Source: Opitutia bacterium
Lineage (GTDB): Bacteria; Verrucomicrobiota; Verrucomicrobiia; Opitutales; UBA953
DNA length: 33,333 nucleotides
Assembly (NCBI GenBank): GCA_947373115.1
Contig: CANBWJ010000004.1
Location: 1-33,333 of the forward strand
Direction: 5' to 3'
The position numbers were made by a program, and so were the translations under genes. Below, piece after piece: positions 8,864-18,577 of this stretch; within the stretch, counting starts at the first letter, position 1; every line of letters begins with the position of its first letter. Under the pieces are notes generated by a model. It was not told the DNA's origin. It worked only from the letters and a program-made list of their open reading frames with translations, and searched no databases.

Positions 8864-10186
8864 TTAAGAGTAGAGTCGGAACGGTGCCGTGCGAGTGCGG
8901 AACGCCGCAGATTGAGCGTCCCACTTGGCCAGCCATGCGCCGACATCAATCGCGGCACCCTTCGTCTTTAATTCCTCGTAGAGTGCCTCGCTGCCGACGT
9001 GTTTAATAAAGAGGTCGCGCTCCGTGTTGGTGGCCTTTGCAAATGGGTTGGTCGCACTCCAGGCGCAACACTGACGCATCATATAAAGTGAAAGCGCCGA
9101 GGGTTTTAATTTATTCCAATCGCTCACCTGGGTGTAAACGCCTTGCGTGCCATCGGACATCACCATGGGTTTTAATTGGAGACCAGGCACCGTATTGCCG
9201 AGCGTGCTAATTAAATCGGCGGAACGTTTGCGGCTATATTTCAGGAAACGGAAATGCATCTGGTTGCCAAAGCTGTGGCTGAAGTCGCCGATAATACAGC
9301 CCAACCCAACCATCGCATAGCCGAGGGTCGCCTGTGGCGAGGGCACGCGCGGAGAGGTGGGCACCCAAGTTAAACCGGTTTGGTCCCAGGTCATGTTGCG
9401 GCGCCAGCCACGCATGCTGACGACCTCCAGCTTGCCGCGCGCTCGTTGCGCTTCAGAAATTTCTAAGACGCCCGGTGTCGCCGCCGCCCAGCGTGCAATT
9501 TCGCCAATGGTTAAGCCGTGCACGTAGGGCATTTCGTACGCCCCCACATAACTTCGGCGGGCGCGGTCAATAAATGGCCCGTCTACTTTTTCGCCGCCCA
9601 GTGGGTTGGGGCGATCGAGGACGATTACTTTAATTGGACGTTCTAAAGAGAAGCATGCTTCGATCACGTAGCGCATGCAGCTGATGTAGGTGTAGGAGCG
9701 TGAACCGATGTCTTGAAAATCAATCACGACCACGTCGAGGTCGGCCAGCATCGCGGGTGTCGGGCGACGGGTAGCACCGTATAAAGAATAAATCGGCAAA
9801 CCAGTCCGAGCATCGCGCGCGTTTTTAACGACTACTTCCGCGGCGGCATTGCCGTCGATACCGTGTTCAGGGCCAAATAATTTAGTGAGCTTTACGCCGG
9901 GTGCACCGGCTAAAACATCAACTGTGCGAGCGCCCGCTCCGTTAACGCCCGCCTTATGTGTCACCAAGCCACAACGCATTCCTTTAAGCGGTGCAAACCC
10001 ATCGGCGGCCAAAGCATCGATGCCGAGCATGACTTTGGTGCCTTGAAATTCTTTGTTGGTGGGCTGTGGTCCGCTTGAGCTTGCCACGCTTCCGCCGCCT
10101 CCTGCTGGACCCGAGGCACAGCCAGGAATTAAAGCGGCACTAAGTGTCGCCAAGGCGGTGAGACGAAAAAATTCGCGGCGTTCCAT
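8864..10186 (-). CDS. DUF1343 / NamZ-type exo-beta-N-acetylmuramidase family lipoprotein
   Basis: 440 aa; RREFFRLT..LIPGC Tat-like/lipobox signal; LFGPEHGIDG, DVVVIDFQDIGSRSYTYI, VIVLDRPNPLGG. Confidence 0.88.
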   Translation of the reverse strand: MERREFFRLTALATLSAALIPGCASGPAGGGGSVASSSGPQPTNKEFQGTKVMLGIDALAADGFAPLKGMRCGLVTHKAGVNGAGARTVDVLAGAPGVKLTKLFGPEHGIDGNAAAEVVVKNARDARTGLPIYSLYGATRRPTPAMLADLDVVVIDFQDIGSRSYTYISCMRYVIEACFSLERPIKVIVLDRPNPLGGEKVDGPFIDRARRSYVGAYEMPYVHGLTIGEIARWAAATPGVLEISEAQRARGKLEVVSMRGWRRNMTWDQTGLTWVPTSPRVPSPQATLGYAMVGLGCIIGDFSHSFGNQMHFRFLKYSRKRSADLISTLGNTVPGLQLKPMVMSDGTQGVYTQVSDWNKLKPSALSLYMMRQCCAWSATNPFAKATNTERDLFIKHVGSEALYEELKTKGAAIDVGAWLAKWDAQSAAFRTRTAPFRLYS

Positions 10187-10303
10187 ATTCTAAGTACCCA
10201 TTTATCTTTCGGTTAAATCGCGAAGGTTCAAACGACTTTTCGTTTTATTATAAGAATAGTAAATTCGATTTGCCGAGGGGCACCATCCATCGCACCGTAC
10301 GCC

Positions 10304-10888
10304 ATGCGCGTCGCACTCTTAGGATCAGGCCGAGGCTCGAATGCCGAGGCCGTGTTGCGCGCCCAAAAGGACGGGCGACTGAGCAAAGCCGAGGTCGTCG
10401 GTATTTATTGCGACATCCCAACGGCGCCCATGCTACAACTAGGGCCTAAGTTTGGTGTGCCTGCCTTTTATTTAGACCCTGGACCCTTTAAGACGAAGTT
10501 CTCTCCTGAACAGGAAGCCTTTTGGGCCGACACTTTAAAACAGCACCGGGTCGACCTCGTTGTCCTCGCGGGATTCATGCGCGTCGTAAAGGCGCCGCTC
10601 TTGGAGCCTTTTGCCGGACGAATTATCAACCTTCACCCCACGCTACTGCCTGAATTCCCAGGCCTAGATGGCATCGGACAAACCTGGCGGGCCAATGTCC
10701 CTGAAGGTGGTTGTACGGTGCATTGGGTGACGGCTGAAGTCGATGGCGGCAAACACCTCGGGCAAGCTCGCGTGACGCGTGAAGCCTCCGACAGCCTGGA
10801 GTCGTTCGCTCAAAAAATTCATCAGGCCGAACACGCCCTACTGCCGAAGGTGATCGCTGAATTAGCTCAAAAGTTTCCGCAACTATGA
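10304..10888 (+). CDS. purN: Phosphoribosylglycinamide formyltransferase
   Basis: 194 aa; LLGSGRGSNAEA, VVLAGFMRVV, IINLHPTLLPEFPG, GCTVHWVTAEVDGG. Confidence 0.93.
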   Translation: MRVALLGSGRGSNAEAVLRAQKDGRLSKAEVVGIYCDIPTAPMLQLGPKFGVPAFYLDPGPFKTKFSPEQEAFWADTLKQHRVDLVVLAGFMRVVKAPLLEPFAGRIINLHPTLLPEFPGLDGIGQTWRANVPEGGCTVHWVTAEVDGGKHLGQARVTREASDSLESFAQKIHQAEHALLPKVIAELAQKFPQL

Positions 10889-11766
10889 TCGAGTTACGCT
10901 GCCCCATCCATGAAGACCTCGTTCAGCCGATGGAGGACCATTTTTGCGAACTAACGCGGTCATCTTGGATGCTCTTTCATGAGGGTCCGGGTAAGCCGCA
11001 TTTTGTGATGGGCTATTTTGAGACGAAACCTGAGGCCGATGCGGCGTGGGCGGGATTGCGTAAGGCGTTTAAAAAACTCCCGGAGCATTATGAATCGACC
11101 ACCCTCGAGGATAAGGATTGGAAAGAAGCCTATAAGGAACATTTGAAGCCGTGGAATCAGGGGCGCCTACATTGGGTGCCCGCCTGGATGCGCGGTAAGC
11201 ACCCCGTCCCAGCGGATGCCGCGGTGATTTGGTTTGATGCGGGTTTGGCCTTTGGCACCGGCGATCACCCCACCACGCGCCTCTGCGCTATTCGCTTAAT
11301 GGATTTTTTGGAAATACAGGCGGCGGAAAAAACTTCCGTCATCGATGCGGGCTGCGGTTCTGGAATCCTAGCCCTATCCGCGGTGCAATTAGGGTGTGGT
11401 AAGGTAAATGGTTTTGATCGCGACCCTGAATCTGTGCGCGTGAGTCTGGCCAACCGTGCCGACAACGGTATCGCCGAAAATAAAGTTTCTTTTTATCACG
11501 CGGGGCTCGAAGAAGGTTTTAAATTAACTGGGCCTGCCGATGTCGTACTCGCCAATATTATCAGTGATGTCCTTTGCATTTACGCCGATGATTTAATCGC
11601 CGCCGTCAACCCAGGTGGCGTTTTGGCGCTCAGTGGAATCTTGGCAAAAGAACAAGCGGCCGTGCTGGCACACTTTGAGGCCAAGTGCGCCGCCGCATGG
11701 GGCACGGTGAAAGTCGACGGACGGGTCATGGGCGAGTGGAGTGACGTGGCCTTGTTTCGCCGCTAA
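10885..11766 (+). CDS. prmA: Ribosomal protein L11 methyltransferase
   Basis: 293 aa; FGTGDHPTTRLC, VIDAGCGSGILALSAVQLG, DVVLANIISDVL; ATGA overlap with purN. Confidence 0.93.
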   Translation: MIELRCPIHEDLVQPMEDHFCELTRSSWMLFHEGPGKPHFVMGYFETKPEADAAWAGLRKAFKKLPEHYESTTLEDKDWKEAYKEHLKPWNQGRLHWVPAWMRGKHPVPADAAVIWFDAGLAFGTGDHPTTRLCAIRLMDFLEIQAAEKTSVIDAGCGSGILALSAVQLGCGKVNGFDRDPESVRVSLANRADNGIAENKVSFYHAGLEEGFKLTGPADVVLANIISDVLCIYADDLIAAVNPGGVLALSGILAKEQAAVLAHFEAKCAAAWGTVKVDGRVMGEWSDVALFRR

Positions 11767-11815
11767 ATAGTTGGGCGGGGCTTGCCATTAATCCTTCCCT
11801 ACGTTCGCTCGGCAT

Positions 11816-12268
11816 ATGCATTCGTCGAACCTCCGCGGAATCCGCTACGCCCGATGGGCGAGCTACCTCTTTGCGGCCGTTATCTTTTTCTTAGCGATTT
11901 TAGAATTAAACGGCGGGCTTAACCTCGGCTTTGTACATTTCCCTCCGCGCTGGAAGCCGGCCGATGTAACGTTCCCCTTGGCACTGCACATGGAGTGCGG
12001 TTTCTTTATTTTCTACGCTGCACTCATCGCCCTGCCGTGGGAAAAAATTCAGTCGGACACGACGTGGAGAAAATTATTTGCCGTTCTTTGTGTGGTGTCC
12101 GTGGTTTTTGCATTCGCCATGATCTCGGAAGTAATGGCGAAAAACTACGTGGCCTCGGCGGCGAAGACTAAAGCACGCCTGCCGGTGTTTCAGGCCATTC
12201 TCCTTTTTAGCGCCCTCGGACAGATTCCTGCGCTGCTCTTCGTGCGTCGTCCTGAGCTGCTCGATTAA
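11816..12268 (+). CDS. Small multi-pass membrane protein, unknown function
   Basis: 150 aa ORF with about four hydrophobic segments. Confidence 0.7.
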   Translation: MHSSNLRGIRYARWASYLFAAVIFFLAILELNGGLNLGFVHFPPRWKPADVTFPLALHMECGFFIFYAALIALPWEKIQSDTTWRKLFAVLCVVSVVFAFAMISEVMAKNYVASAAKTKARLPVFQAILLFSALGQIPALLFVRRPELLD

Positions 12269-13408
12269 TTACTTCGAAAGCGTCACAAACAGGGCTTCCG
12301 CTTTTTGGAGCGCATCCTCTAAGGTGTCCGCCGTAACGGTGAGGTGCCCCATCTTTCGTCCGGGCGCAGCTTGACCTTTATCATACAAGTGAAGTTTGGC
12401 GGCTGGTTCCTTTAACACCGTCGCCCAATCCGGGGTCTGTCCATTACGCCACAGGTCGCCCAATAAATTAAGCATCACCGAAGGTTTTAACATGCGGGTC
12501 CCGCCGAGCGGTAAGCCGCAGACCGCGCGAATATGTTGTTCAAACTGACTGGTCTCATTCGCGTCAAAGGTTTGGTGGCCGCTATTGTGTGGGCGGGGGG
12601 CTAATTCATTCACGATGATGCGGCCGTCTTGGACAAACATTTCGACGGCCATCAAACCCACGAGTTTAATCTGTGCGGCAATCTTAAGGGCGAGTGCTTG
12701 AGCCTCGCGGTGCGTCGCTTCGCTGATGCGGGCCGGCGAAAGCGAGAGGTGTAAAATATGATTACGGTGAATATTTTCCGCCGGATCATACACGGCGGTG
12801 CGACCGTCTTCGGTGCGGGCTACGATGACCGAGATCTCGAGTTGAAAGGGAACCCACGCCTCGAGAACGCCGATGCCGTCTCCGATTTTTTCCCACACCT
12901 CTTCGAGATTGGTTTGTGCATTGGGAATTTTTACCTGGCCTTTACCGTCGTAGCCAAAGTCGGCGGTCTTCAACACGCAAGGTGTGCCGATTTGTTTTAC
13001 GGCGGCCGTTAATTCTTCGAGCGAGGAAACGACGGCGAAGTTTGCACAGGGAATCCCTTGGGCCTTCAGAAACTCTTTTTCGCGGCGGCGATTTTGGCAA
13101 ATTGCCAAGACCTCAGCCGAGGGGTGGCACGGCACCAGGGTGTTCACTTGGGTCACGGTGGCGGGCGGAATATTCTCGAACTCTAACGTCACTCGTCCGC
13201 AACCGTCGGCAAAAGATTTGAGCGCTTTAACGTCGGACCATGCGGCCGTCGTGTGCTGATCGGAGACCGCCGCGGCGCAAGCATGGGCTGCGGGGTCGAA
13301 CGTTTTTACCTTATAGCCCATTCGCCGAGCCGCGATGGCCGACATCCGGCCGAGTTGGCCGCCGCCTAAAATTCCAATTGTTCCTCCCGGCAATAGTGGT
13401 GCGGACAT
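12269..13408 (-). CDS. purK: N5-carboxyaminoimidazole ribonucleotide synthase
   Basis: 379 aa; GILGGGQLGRMSAIAARRMGY, LKTADFGYDGKGQ, VNELAPRPHNSGHQT. Confidence 0.96.
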   Translation of the reverse strand: MSAPLLPGGTIGILGGGQLGRMSAIAARRMGYKVKTFDPAAHACAAAVSDQHTTAAWSDVKALKSFADGCGRVTLEFENIPPATVTQVNTLVPCHPSAEVLAICQNRRREKEFLKAQGIPCANFAVVSSLEELTAAVKQIGTPCVLKTADFGYDGKGQVKIPNAQTNLEEVWEKIGDGIGVLEAWVPFQLEISVIVARTEDGRTAVYDPAENIHRNHILHLSLSPARISEATHREAQALALKIAAQIKLVGLMAVEMFVQDGRIIVNELAPRPHNSGHQTFDANETSQFEQHIRAVCGLPLGGTRMLKPSVMLNLLGDLWRNGQTPDWATVLKEPAAKLHLYDKGQAAPGRKMGHLTVTADTLEDALQKAEALFVTLSK

Positions 13409-13411
13409 GGA

Positions 13412-13930
13412 TTATTTTTTCTTTTTAAAACTAGGCCGCGGGTTTTTCAAAACTGCCTGCGTTTGCTTCGTACGGAATTTCGCGAGCTGGCTTGCCACTT
13501 TTTTATCAGTCAGGCCCAAAATGGCGGCGGCGGCCAATGCCGCGTTGATTGCGCCCGCTCGTCCAATCGCAAAAGTGTGCACGGGAATACCCGCCGGCAT
13601 TTGCACGATGGATAAAAGCGAGTCGATGCCGTCGAGTGCTTTAGATTGCACGGGCACTCCCATCACGGGCAAAAGGGTCATGGCTGCCGCCATTCCCGGC
13701 AAGTGGGCGGCACCACCTGCGCCGGCGATGATGACTTTAAGTCCGCGCGCCTGGGCGCTCAGGGCATAATCTTTTAACTTCAGGGGCGTGCGGTGAGCGC
13801 TGACCACTTCGGCTTCGAAAGTGACCCCAAGAAGTTTGAGGGTGTCGGCCGCATGAACCATCGTCTCCCAGTCAGACTGCGAGCCCATGATGATGCCCAC
13901 GGAAACGCTGGATTTTGTTTTTTTCGCCAT
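13412..13930 (-). CDS. purE: N5-carboxyaminoimidazole ribonucleotide mutase (class I PurE)
   Basis: [35 protein letters not shown]; start taken at [10 protein letters not shown], upstream ORF extension unlikely. Confidence 0.95.
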   Translation of the reverse strand: MAKKTKSSVSVGIIMGSQSDWETMVHAADTLKLLGVTFEAEVVSAHRTPLKLKDYALSAQARGLKVIIAGAGGAAHLPGMAAAMTLLPVMGVPVQSKALDGIDSLLSIVQMPAGIPVHTFAIGRAGAINAALAAAAILGLTDKKVASQLAKFRTKQTQAVLKNPRPSFKKKK

Positions 13931-13981
13931 GGGGCTAACATGAAGGACGGTTGCCCAACTGTGAAGCCCGAAGCACAAAAA

Positions 13982-15856
13982 CTAGTCGAGGTAAGGGACG
14001 TACTCGGGGACTAATTGCTTAATCCCCTGCTTGCACTGCTCTTTCTCCATGGGGATAAGGCTGCGCACAGACTCCACAAATTTGGGCAGTAACTCAAAGG
14101 GCAACGGCGGGGCCACAAAGCGGAAAATGCGCTCGTGTGACGTTTCTAAATACTGCTCCCCGTGATGCTGGAGCTCCTCAATCATCTTCTCGCCTGGACG
14201 CAGGCCGGTGATTTTGATTTCGATATCAATATCGGGACGGAGGCCACTCAGCTCAATAAGCTGACGGGCCAGATCCACGATCTTCATCGGCTTACCCATT
14301 TCTAGAACGAGGATGTCGCCACCTCGCCCTTGACTGGCGCTTTGCAAGACTAGGCCCACTGCCTCGGGGATCGTCATGAAGTATCTTTGGACGTCGGGGT
14401 GCGTGACGGTCACGGGGCCGCCGGCGGCAATTTGTTTTTTAAACATCGGAATCACCGATCCCGATGAGCCTAAAACATTGCCAAAGCGTACGGCGATGAA
14501 CCGGGTTAAATTTCCTGGGCGGGTCTGCTGAGATTGAACAATAATTTCCGCTAAGCGTTTCGATGCGCCCATCACGTTGGTGGGGTTGATTGCCTTGTCG
14601 GTGGATATCAGGACGAACTCTTTCACCTTATGAAGTGAAGCCAGCTCCGCGACATTAGCGGTGCCCAAAGTATTATTCTTCAAGGCCTCCCCGGGCTGCG
14701 ACTCCATCATGGGCACGTGCTTGTGAGCCGCGGCGTGTAAAACGAGGTCGGGCTTAAAACGCATGAACACGCCCTCCATCCGAGCCCGGTCTTTGACATC
14801 CGCAATTATCGGCGTCACCAAGGCACCTGCGCCCGCGGCAATTAATTCCTGTTCTGTTTGGTAAAGTAATACCTCACATTGGTCTAAAATGATGAGTCGC
14901 TGGGGTTGGCGTTGTGCAATCTGGCGACAAATCTCTTGACCGATACTACCGCCAGCACCGGTGACGAGTACCGTTCGGCTCCCCACCATTTCCGCAATCG
15001 CCGCATCGTCCAACTTAGCTGGATCGCGGCCCAATAAATCCTCAACTGAGACCGATCGTAAATCGGTCGCACGCACACGGCCGCTGGCTAAATCAGCGTT
15101 GGAAGGTAAAACGAGTACACTTAAACCATTTTGCATGGCGAGGGTGCTGATTTCTTTAACGCGGCGCACGGAATGGACTGGCAGGGCCAAAATGAGCTCG
15201 GTGACGCCGTAGCGTGCTACCAAATTAGGAATCATTTTTTCCCCACCCACAATGGTCAGACCATGAACTTCCAGGCCTTGCTTTTCCGTGGCGTCATCTA
15301 GGATGCAGACCGGTTTTAGACCATGGCCGCGCTTGGAAAGTAAATCAACGATCAGCTGTTCACCGACTTTACCAGCGCCGTAAACGGCAATTCTTTTAGT
15401 GGGTGCAGTCGTGGTAATATTGGCGCCCGACCATTTGTCTCGTAGGGTGCGCACCAAAACGCGAAAGCCCACAAACATTAAAGCGCTTAAATTAAAATCT
15501 ACCAAAACGACGCTTCGTGGTAAGAGGAAAGCCGAATGCTGGAACGAAGTGGGGCTGACTAAAATAAAAATTAATAACGACGATCCAAAGATTGCGACCA
15601 TCATCCGGGTCGCATCGTAAAATCTAAAATAGTAAATTACCCCACGAAATTGGCCGCAAAGCCAAAGCATTGTTAACTTAATGACCAAAAAGGTCAGAAA
15701 AATATTCGCGGTCGGTCGCTCGCTCATTTCGCCACCATAGAAACGGATGTGGTAGCTCAACCATAGGCTTAAGGTCGTTAGTCCGCCGTAACTAAAAAAG
15801 TACACCGCTAAGCGTCGGAATTGTTTCGCCAGAGAGGGCCTGGTTTTCGGGCTCAT
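13982..15856 (-). CDS. CapD/WbpM-like nucleoside-diphosphate-sugar epimerase/dehydratase, membrane-anchored
   Basis: 624 aa; four N-terminal TM segments; VLVTGAGGSIGQEICRQ, HAAAHKHVPMME, ISTDKAINPTNVMGASKR. Confidence 0.93.
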   Translation of the reverse strand: MSPKTRPSLAKQFRRLAVYFFSYGGLTTLSLWLSYHIRFYGGEMSERPTANIFLTFLVIKLTMLWLCGQFRGVIYYFRFYDATRMMVAIFGSSLLIFILVSPTSFQHSAFLLPRSVVLVDFNLSALMFVGFRVLVRTLRDKWSGANITTTAPTKRIAVYGAGKVGEQLIVDLLSKRGHGLKPVCILDDATEKQGLEVHGLTIVGGEKMIPNLVARYGVTELILALPVHSVRRVKEISTLAMQNGLSVLVLPSNADLASGRVRATDLRSVSVEDLLGRDPAKLDDAAIAEMVGSRTVLVTGAGGSIGQEICRQIAQRQPQRLIILDQCEVLLYQTEQELIAAGAGALVTPIIADVKDRARMEGVFMRFKPDLVLHAAAHKHVPMMESQPGEALKNNTLGTANVAELASLHKVKEFVLISTDKAINPTNVMGASKRLAEIIVQSQQTRPGNLTRFIAVRFGNVLGSSGSVIPMFKKQIAAGGPVTVTHPDVQRYFMTIPEAVGLVLQSASQGRGGDILVLEMGKPMKIVDLARQLIELSGLRPDIDIEIKITGLRPGEKMIEELQHHGEQYLETSHERIFRFVAPPLPFELLPKFVESVRSLIPMEKEQCKQGIKQLVPEYVPYLD

Positions 15857-15865
15857 GGGTAAAAA

Positions 15866-17629
15866 TTATTCGATAATAAAACGGAAACCAAGGGTGCGGC
15901 TTCGTTCTTTTTTAGGGGCTTGGCGCTGGGGTAAACCGGCCGTTGGAACCCAGTTAACATTACCCCCCACAACGGTGGCAACACTTGTGTTCGCACCAGA
16001 CTCAATCCATTCCTCTACGTTGCCAATGATATCGTAAAATCCTTGGGCATTGGGTTGGCTCGTTGCAGTATCCATGACGGTCAATCCATCCGTTGAATCA
16101 AAGGTCCATGCCCCTTGGCGGCTAGGGGGCTGAGATAAATCTCCCGCGGCTAGTTTAATTTCTGCGAGCGTCGGCAGTCGAGCGGTACGGCCGGTTAACC
16201 ACGAAATCTCCCGACAAAAGGCGGTGGCTTCTTCATAGGAAACGGATTCGACCGGGGCGGTGCCGCGCACCATGGCGCTGGGATTTTTGCCGTGCACCAG
16301 TGAGTAAAACGATTGCGCGACCTCGTGCTTGAGCATCTGTTGTTTGGGGGTGCCAGGAACGGGAAGTAAGAGGCGATCAAGCAAAGGGAGGATGACGCGC
16401 ACGGTGCCTTCGTGTTTCGCAATATAATCCACTTCTTGCACGGCCGCATTCGTTGCAGGGTAAAGCCCGGGGCTAACGGCTTCTAATTTATTCATCCGCT
16501 CTAAAAGCGTGCGCGCTTTGTCGGTGGCTGCATCAATTTGCTTGGCCCGCAACATTTGGCGTAGGCTGCTTAATTCATTAGCAATCACTTCGGTTTCGGG
16601 GCGGTACCTCGCCATGTTGCGGCGCTTCACTATTTCTCCCTCATACGTCCGACTCGCGTATTGGCTCTGGGGGAATTGCGCAATTATTTTGCCAATTTGT
16701 CGCAAGGCCTCGTCCCATTGAACGGTCGCCTTTACCCAATCGTTTTCCGCCTCGAAAGCTTGAGCTTCCTTTTCGATTTTGGCGAGCGACACCTGTAGCG
16801 GGTATGACCGAACCGTCTCCAACCGAGCATTAAGTTTATCTAGGCGATTGAATTCCGTGTTTAAAACGTCGCGGTATTTTTCCGTAAACTCGCGCTCGAG
16901 CCGAATCGACTCTTTGAAACAATCTTCCGCTTCCGCAAGATTCTGCTCTTTAAAAAAGCCCTCGGCCTGCGCCTCAAGCGCACGGGTCTTTTTCCATAGT
17001 GGCTCGGCTTCCATGCGGCGGATGCGTGTATCCAACTGGGTGATTTTCCCAGGGTTACCTAATCCTGAGTTATACCATTTCTTCTCGATTTCTTTTTCCG
17101 CTTCGAGGGCTTTCTTTAACTCAATTTGCGCCATTCCAATTGATTGCTCGTTTTCTTTTTCGGCCTGCACTTCTGCTTTTCGTGCCGTCGCTCGAAGTCT
17201 TTCCGCGTGGACGATGTGCTGTCTTCGGCGAAGCTCAGTAAGACGCGTCGTTTGTTCGTTATCGGTCGGCTCAAGTTCCGTGTACCTTTCTAAAGATTTG
17301 ACGGCTTCGTCTAATAATTCGACATCGGCATCTGCGAGCTCGGGCTTACTGAGCTTGAGCTCCTCAAAGGCATCTTCCTTTTTCAGTGAAATTTCTTTCA
17401 GGGCGACCACTTCGGTGGAACTGATCCGGCTACCCCCTCGACTGCTGCGCTGACGCTCCCTAATATAGAGGGCGGCGAGGGCGGAAATAAATAGTAACAA
17501 CCCTGTCGTAATAACGATGAGGGTAAGTGAAGAAAATCGCCCTGTCCCCTTGGTGATGCGACGCTCCCCCGGGGGTCGCGGCGCCTGGTGTTCAAATCGC
17601 ATTGGGTTAGGTGTGGGTGGCTGAGACAT
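15866..17629 (-). CDS. Single-TM coiled-coil protein with C-terminal FGE/SUMF1-like domain
   Basis: 587 aa; TM LTLIVITTGLLLFISALAALYI, long E/K/A-rich helical region, VESVSYEEATAFCREISWLTGRTARLPTLAE..FYDIIGNVEEW..LGFRFIIE. Confidence 0.82.
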   Translation of the reverse strand: MSQPPTPNPMRFEHQAPRPPGERRITKGTGRFSSLTLIVITTGLLLFISALAALYIRERQRSSRGGSRISSTEVVALKEISLKKEDAFEELKLSKPELADADVELLDEAVKSLERYTELEPTDNEQTTRLTELRRRQHIVHAERLRATARKAEVQAEKENEQSIGMAQIELKKALEAEKEIEKKWYNSGLGNPGKITQLDTRIRRMEAEPLWKKTRALEAQAEGFFKEQNLAEAEDCFKESIRLEREFTEKYRDVLNTEFNRLDKLNARLETVRSYPLQVSLAKIEKEAQAFEAENDWVKATVQWDEALRQIGKIIAQFPQSQYASRTYEGEIVKRRNMARYRPETEVIANELSSLRQMLRAKQIDAATDKARTLLERMNKLEAVSPGLYPATNAAVQEVDYIAKHEGTVRVILPLLDRLLLPVPGTPKQQMLKHEVAQSFYSLVHGKNPSAMVRGTAPVESVSYEEATAFCREISWLTGRTARLPTLAEIKLAAGDLSQPPSRQGAWTFDSTDGLTVMDTATSQPNAQGFYDIIGNVEEWIESGANTSVATVVGGNVNWVPTAGLPQRQAPKKERSRTLGFRFIIE

Positions 17630-17722
17630 GACTGGCGGTTGACTCTCTGACGTCTGTTGGTGTTTTATTATTTTAATAGTTTCCCACCGTTAACCTTCGA
17701 GTATAGACCATTCTTTTAAGAA

Positions 17723-18577
17723 ATGTCCCGCTTTAATCGTATTGCCGTTATTGGTGCCGGCCTCATTGGAGGCTCGGTTCTGCTGGCTTTATTACGTCGT
17801 AAAAGCGGCCAAACGCTTACCGGATGGTCTCATTCTAGAAAGTCGCGGGACTTGCTAGGGGGCTTCACTGGGGTCGACGTCTTTGAAACAGCCAAGGAGG
17901 CAGCGAGTGGGGCAGATTTAGTGATTATTGCCACGCCGGTGGATAAAATTAAGCAAACTTTGTTGGCCATCACCCCATCCCTTAAGCCTGGTGCGATTGT
18001 CACCGACGTGGGAAGCGTCAAGGCAAGCGTCGTTCAAGACGCCACAATTTTACCTCCAACTGTATCCTTCATCGGCTCACACCCCATGGCGGGGTCGGAA
18101 AAGGCTGGTATCGAACAGGCGAGGGCCGACCTATTTGAGGGTCGCCTTTGTTTTATCACCCCCGCCGGCAAGGAGGACCCAGCCGCCCTTTCCGCGCTTC
18201 GCGATTTCTGGCAAGGCCTTGGCTCGATTATCCGTGAGTGTTCCGCAGAGCAACACGATGCCATTGTTGCCGTTACGAGCCACGTGCCACACGCAACGGC
18301 TTCAGCATTAATGTTAGCCGTCGCCCAGGCACCACAGTTTGACATTACCGCCGCGGGCTCTGGCTTGCGCGACGCGACACGCATTGCTGCGGGTGAAGAA
18401 AACCTTTGGGTGAGCATTTTACTCTCGAACGCCGAAAATGTGGTGTCGGGACTAAGCAACGTAGAAAAAAACCTGCGCGCCCTGCGCGAGGCGGTTGCCG
18501 CGGGTGACCAGGAAAAAGTGGCTGCCTTGCTTAAAGCGGCACGCCTGGCTCGCCAATCCCTTGATCCATCTCGATGA
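17723..18577 (+). CDS. tyrA: Prephenate/arogenate dehydrogenase
   Basis: 284 aa; IAVIGAGLIGGSVLLALLRR, FIGSHPMAGSEKAGIEQA, VTSHVPHATASAL. Confidence 0.9.
   Translation: MSRFNRIAVIGAGLIGGSVLLALLRRKSGQTLTGWSHSRKSRDLLGGFTGVDVFETAKEAASGADLVIIATPVDKIKQTLLAITPSLKPGAIVTDVGSVKASVVQDATILPPTVSFIGSHPMAGSEKAGIEQARADLFEGRLCFITPAGKEDPAALSALRDFWQGLGSIIRECSAEQHDAIVAVTSHVPHATASALMLAVAQAPQFDITAAGSGLRDATRIAAGEENLWVSILLSNAENVVSGLSNVEKNLRALREAVAAGDQEKVAALLKAARLARQSLDPSR

Noticed and set aside
16779-17453. 224-aa plus-strand ORF opposite the coiled-coil/FGE-like gene
   Set aside because: Ser-rich complement of a Glu/Lys/Ala-rich coiled coil; no motif, likely mirror artefact
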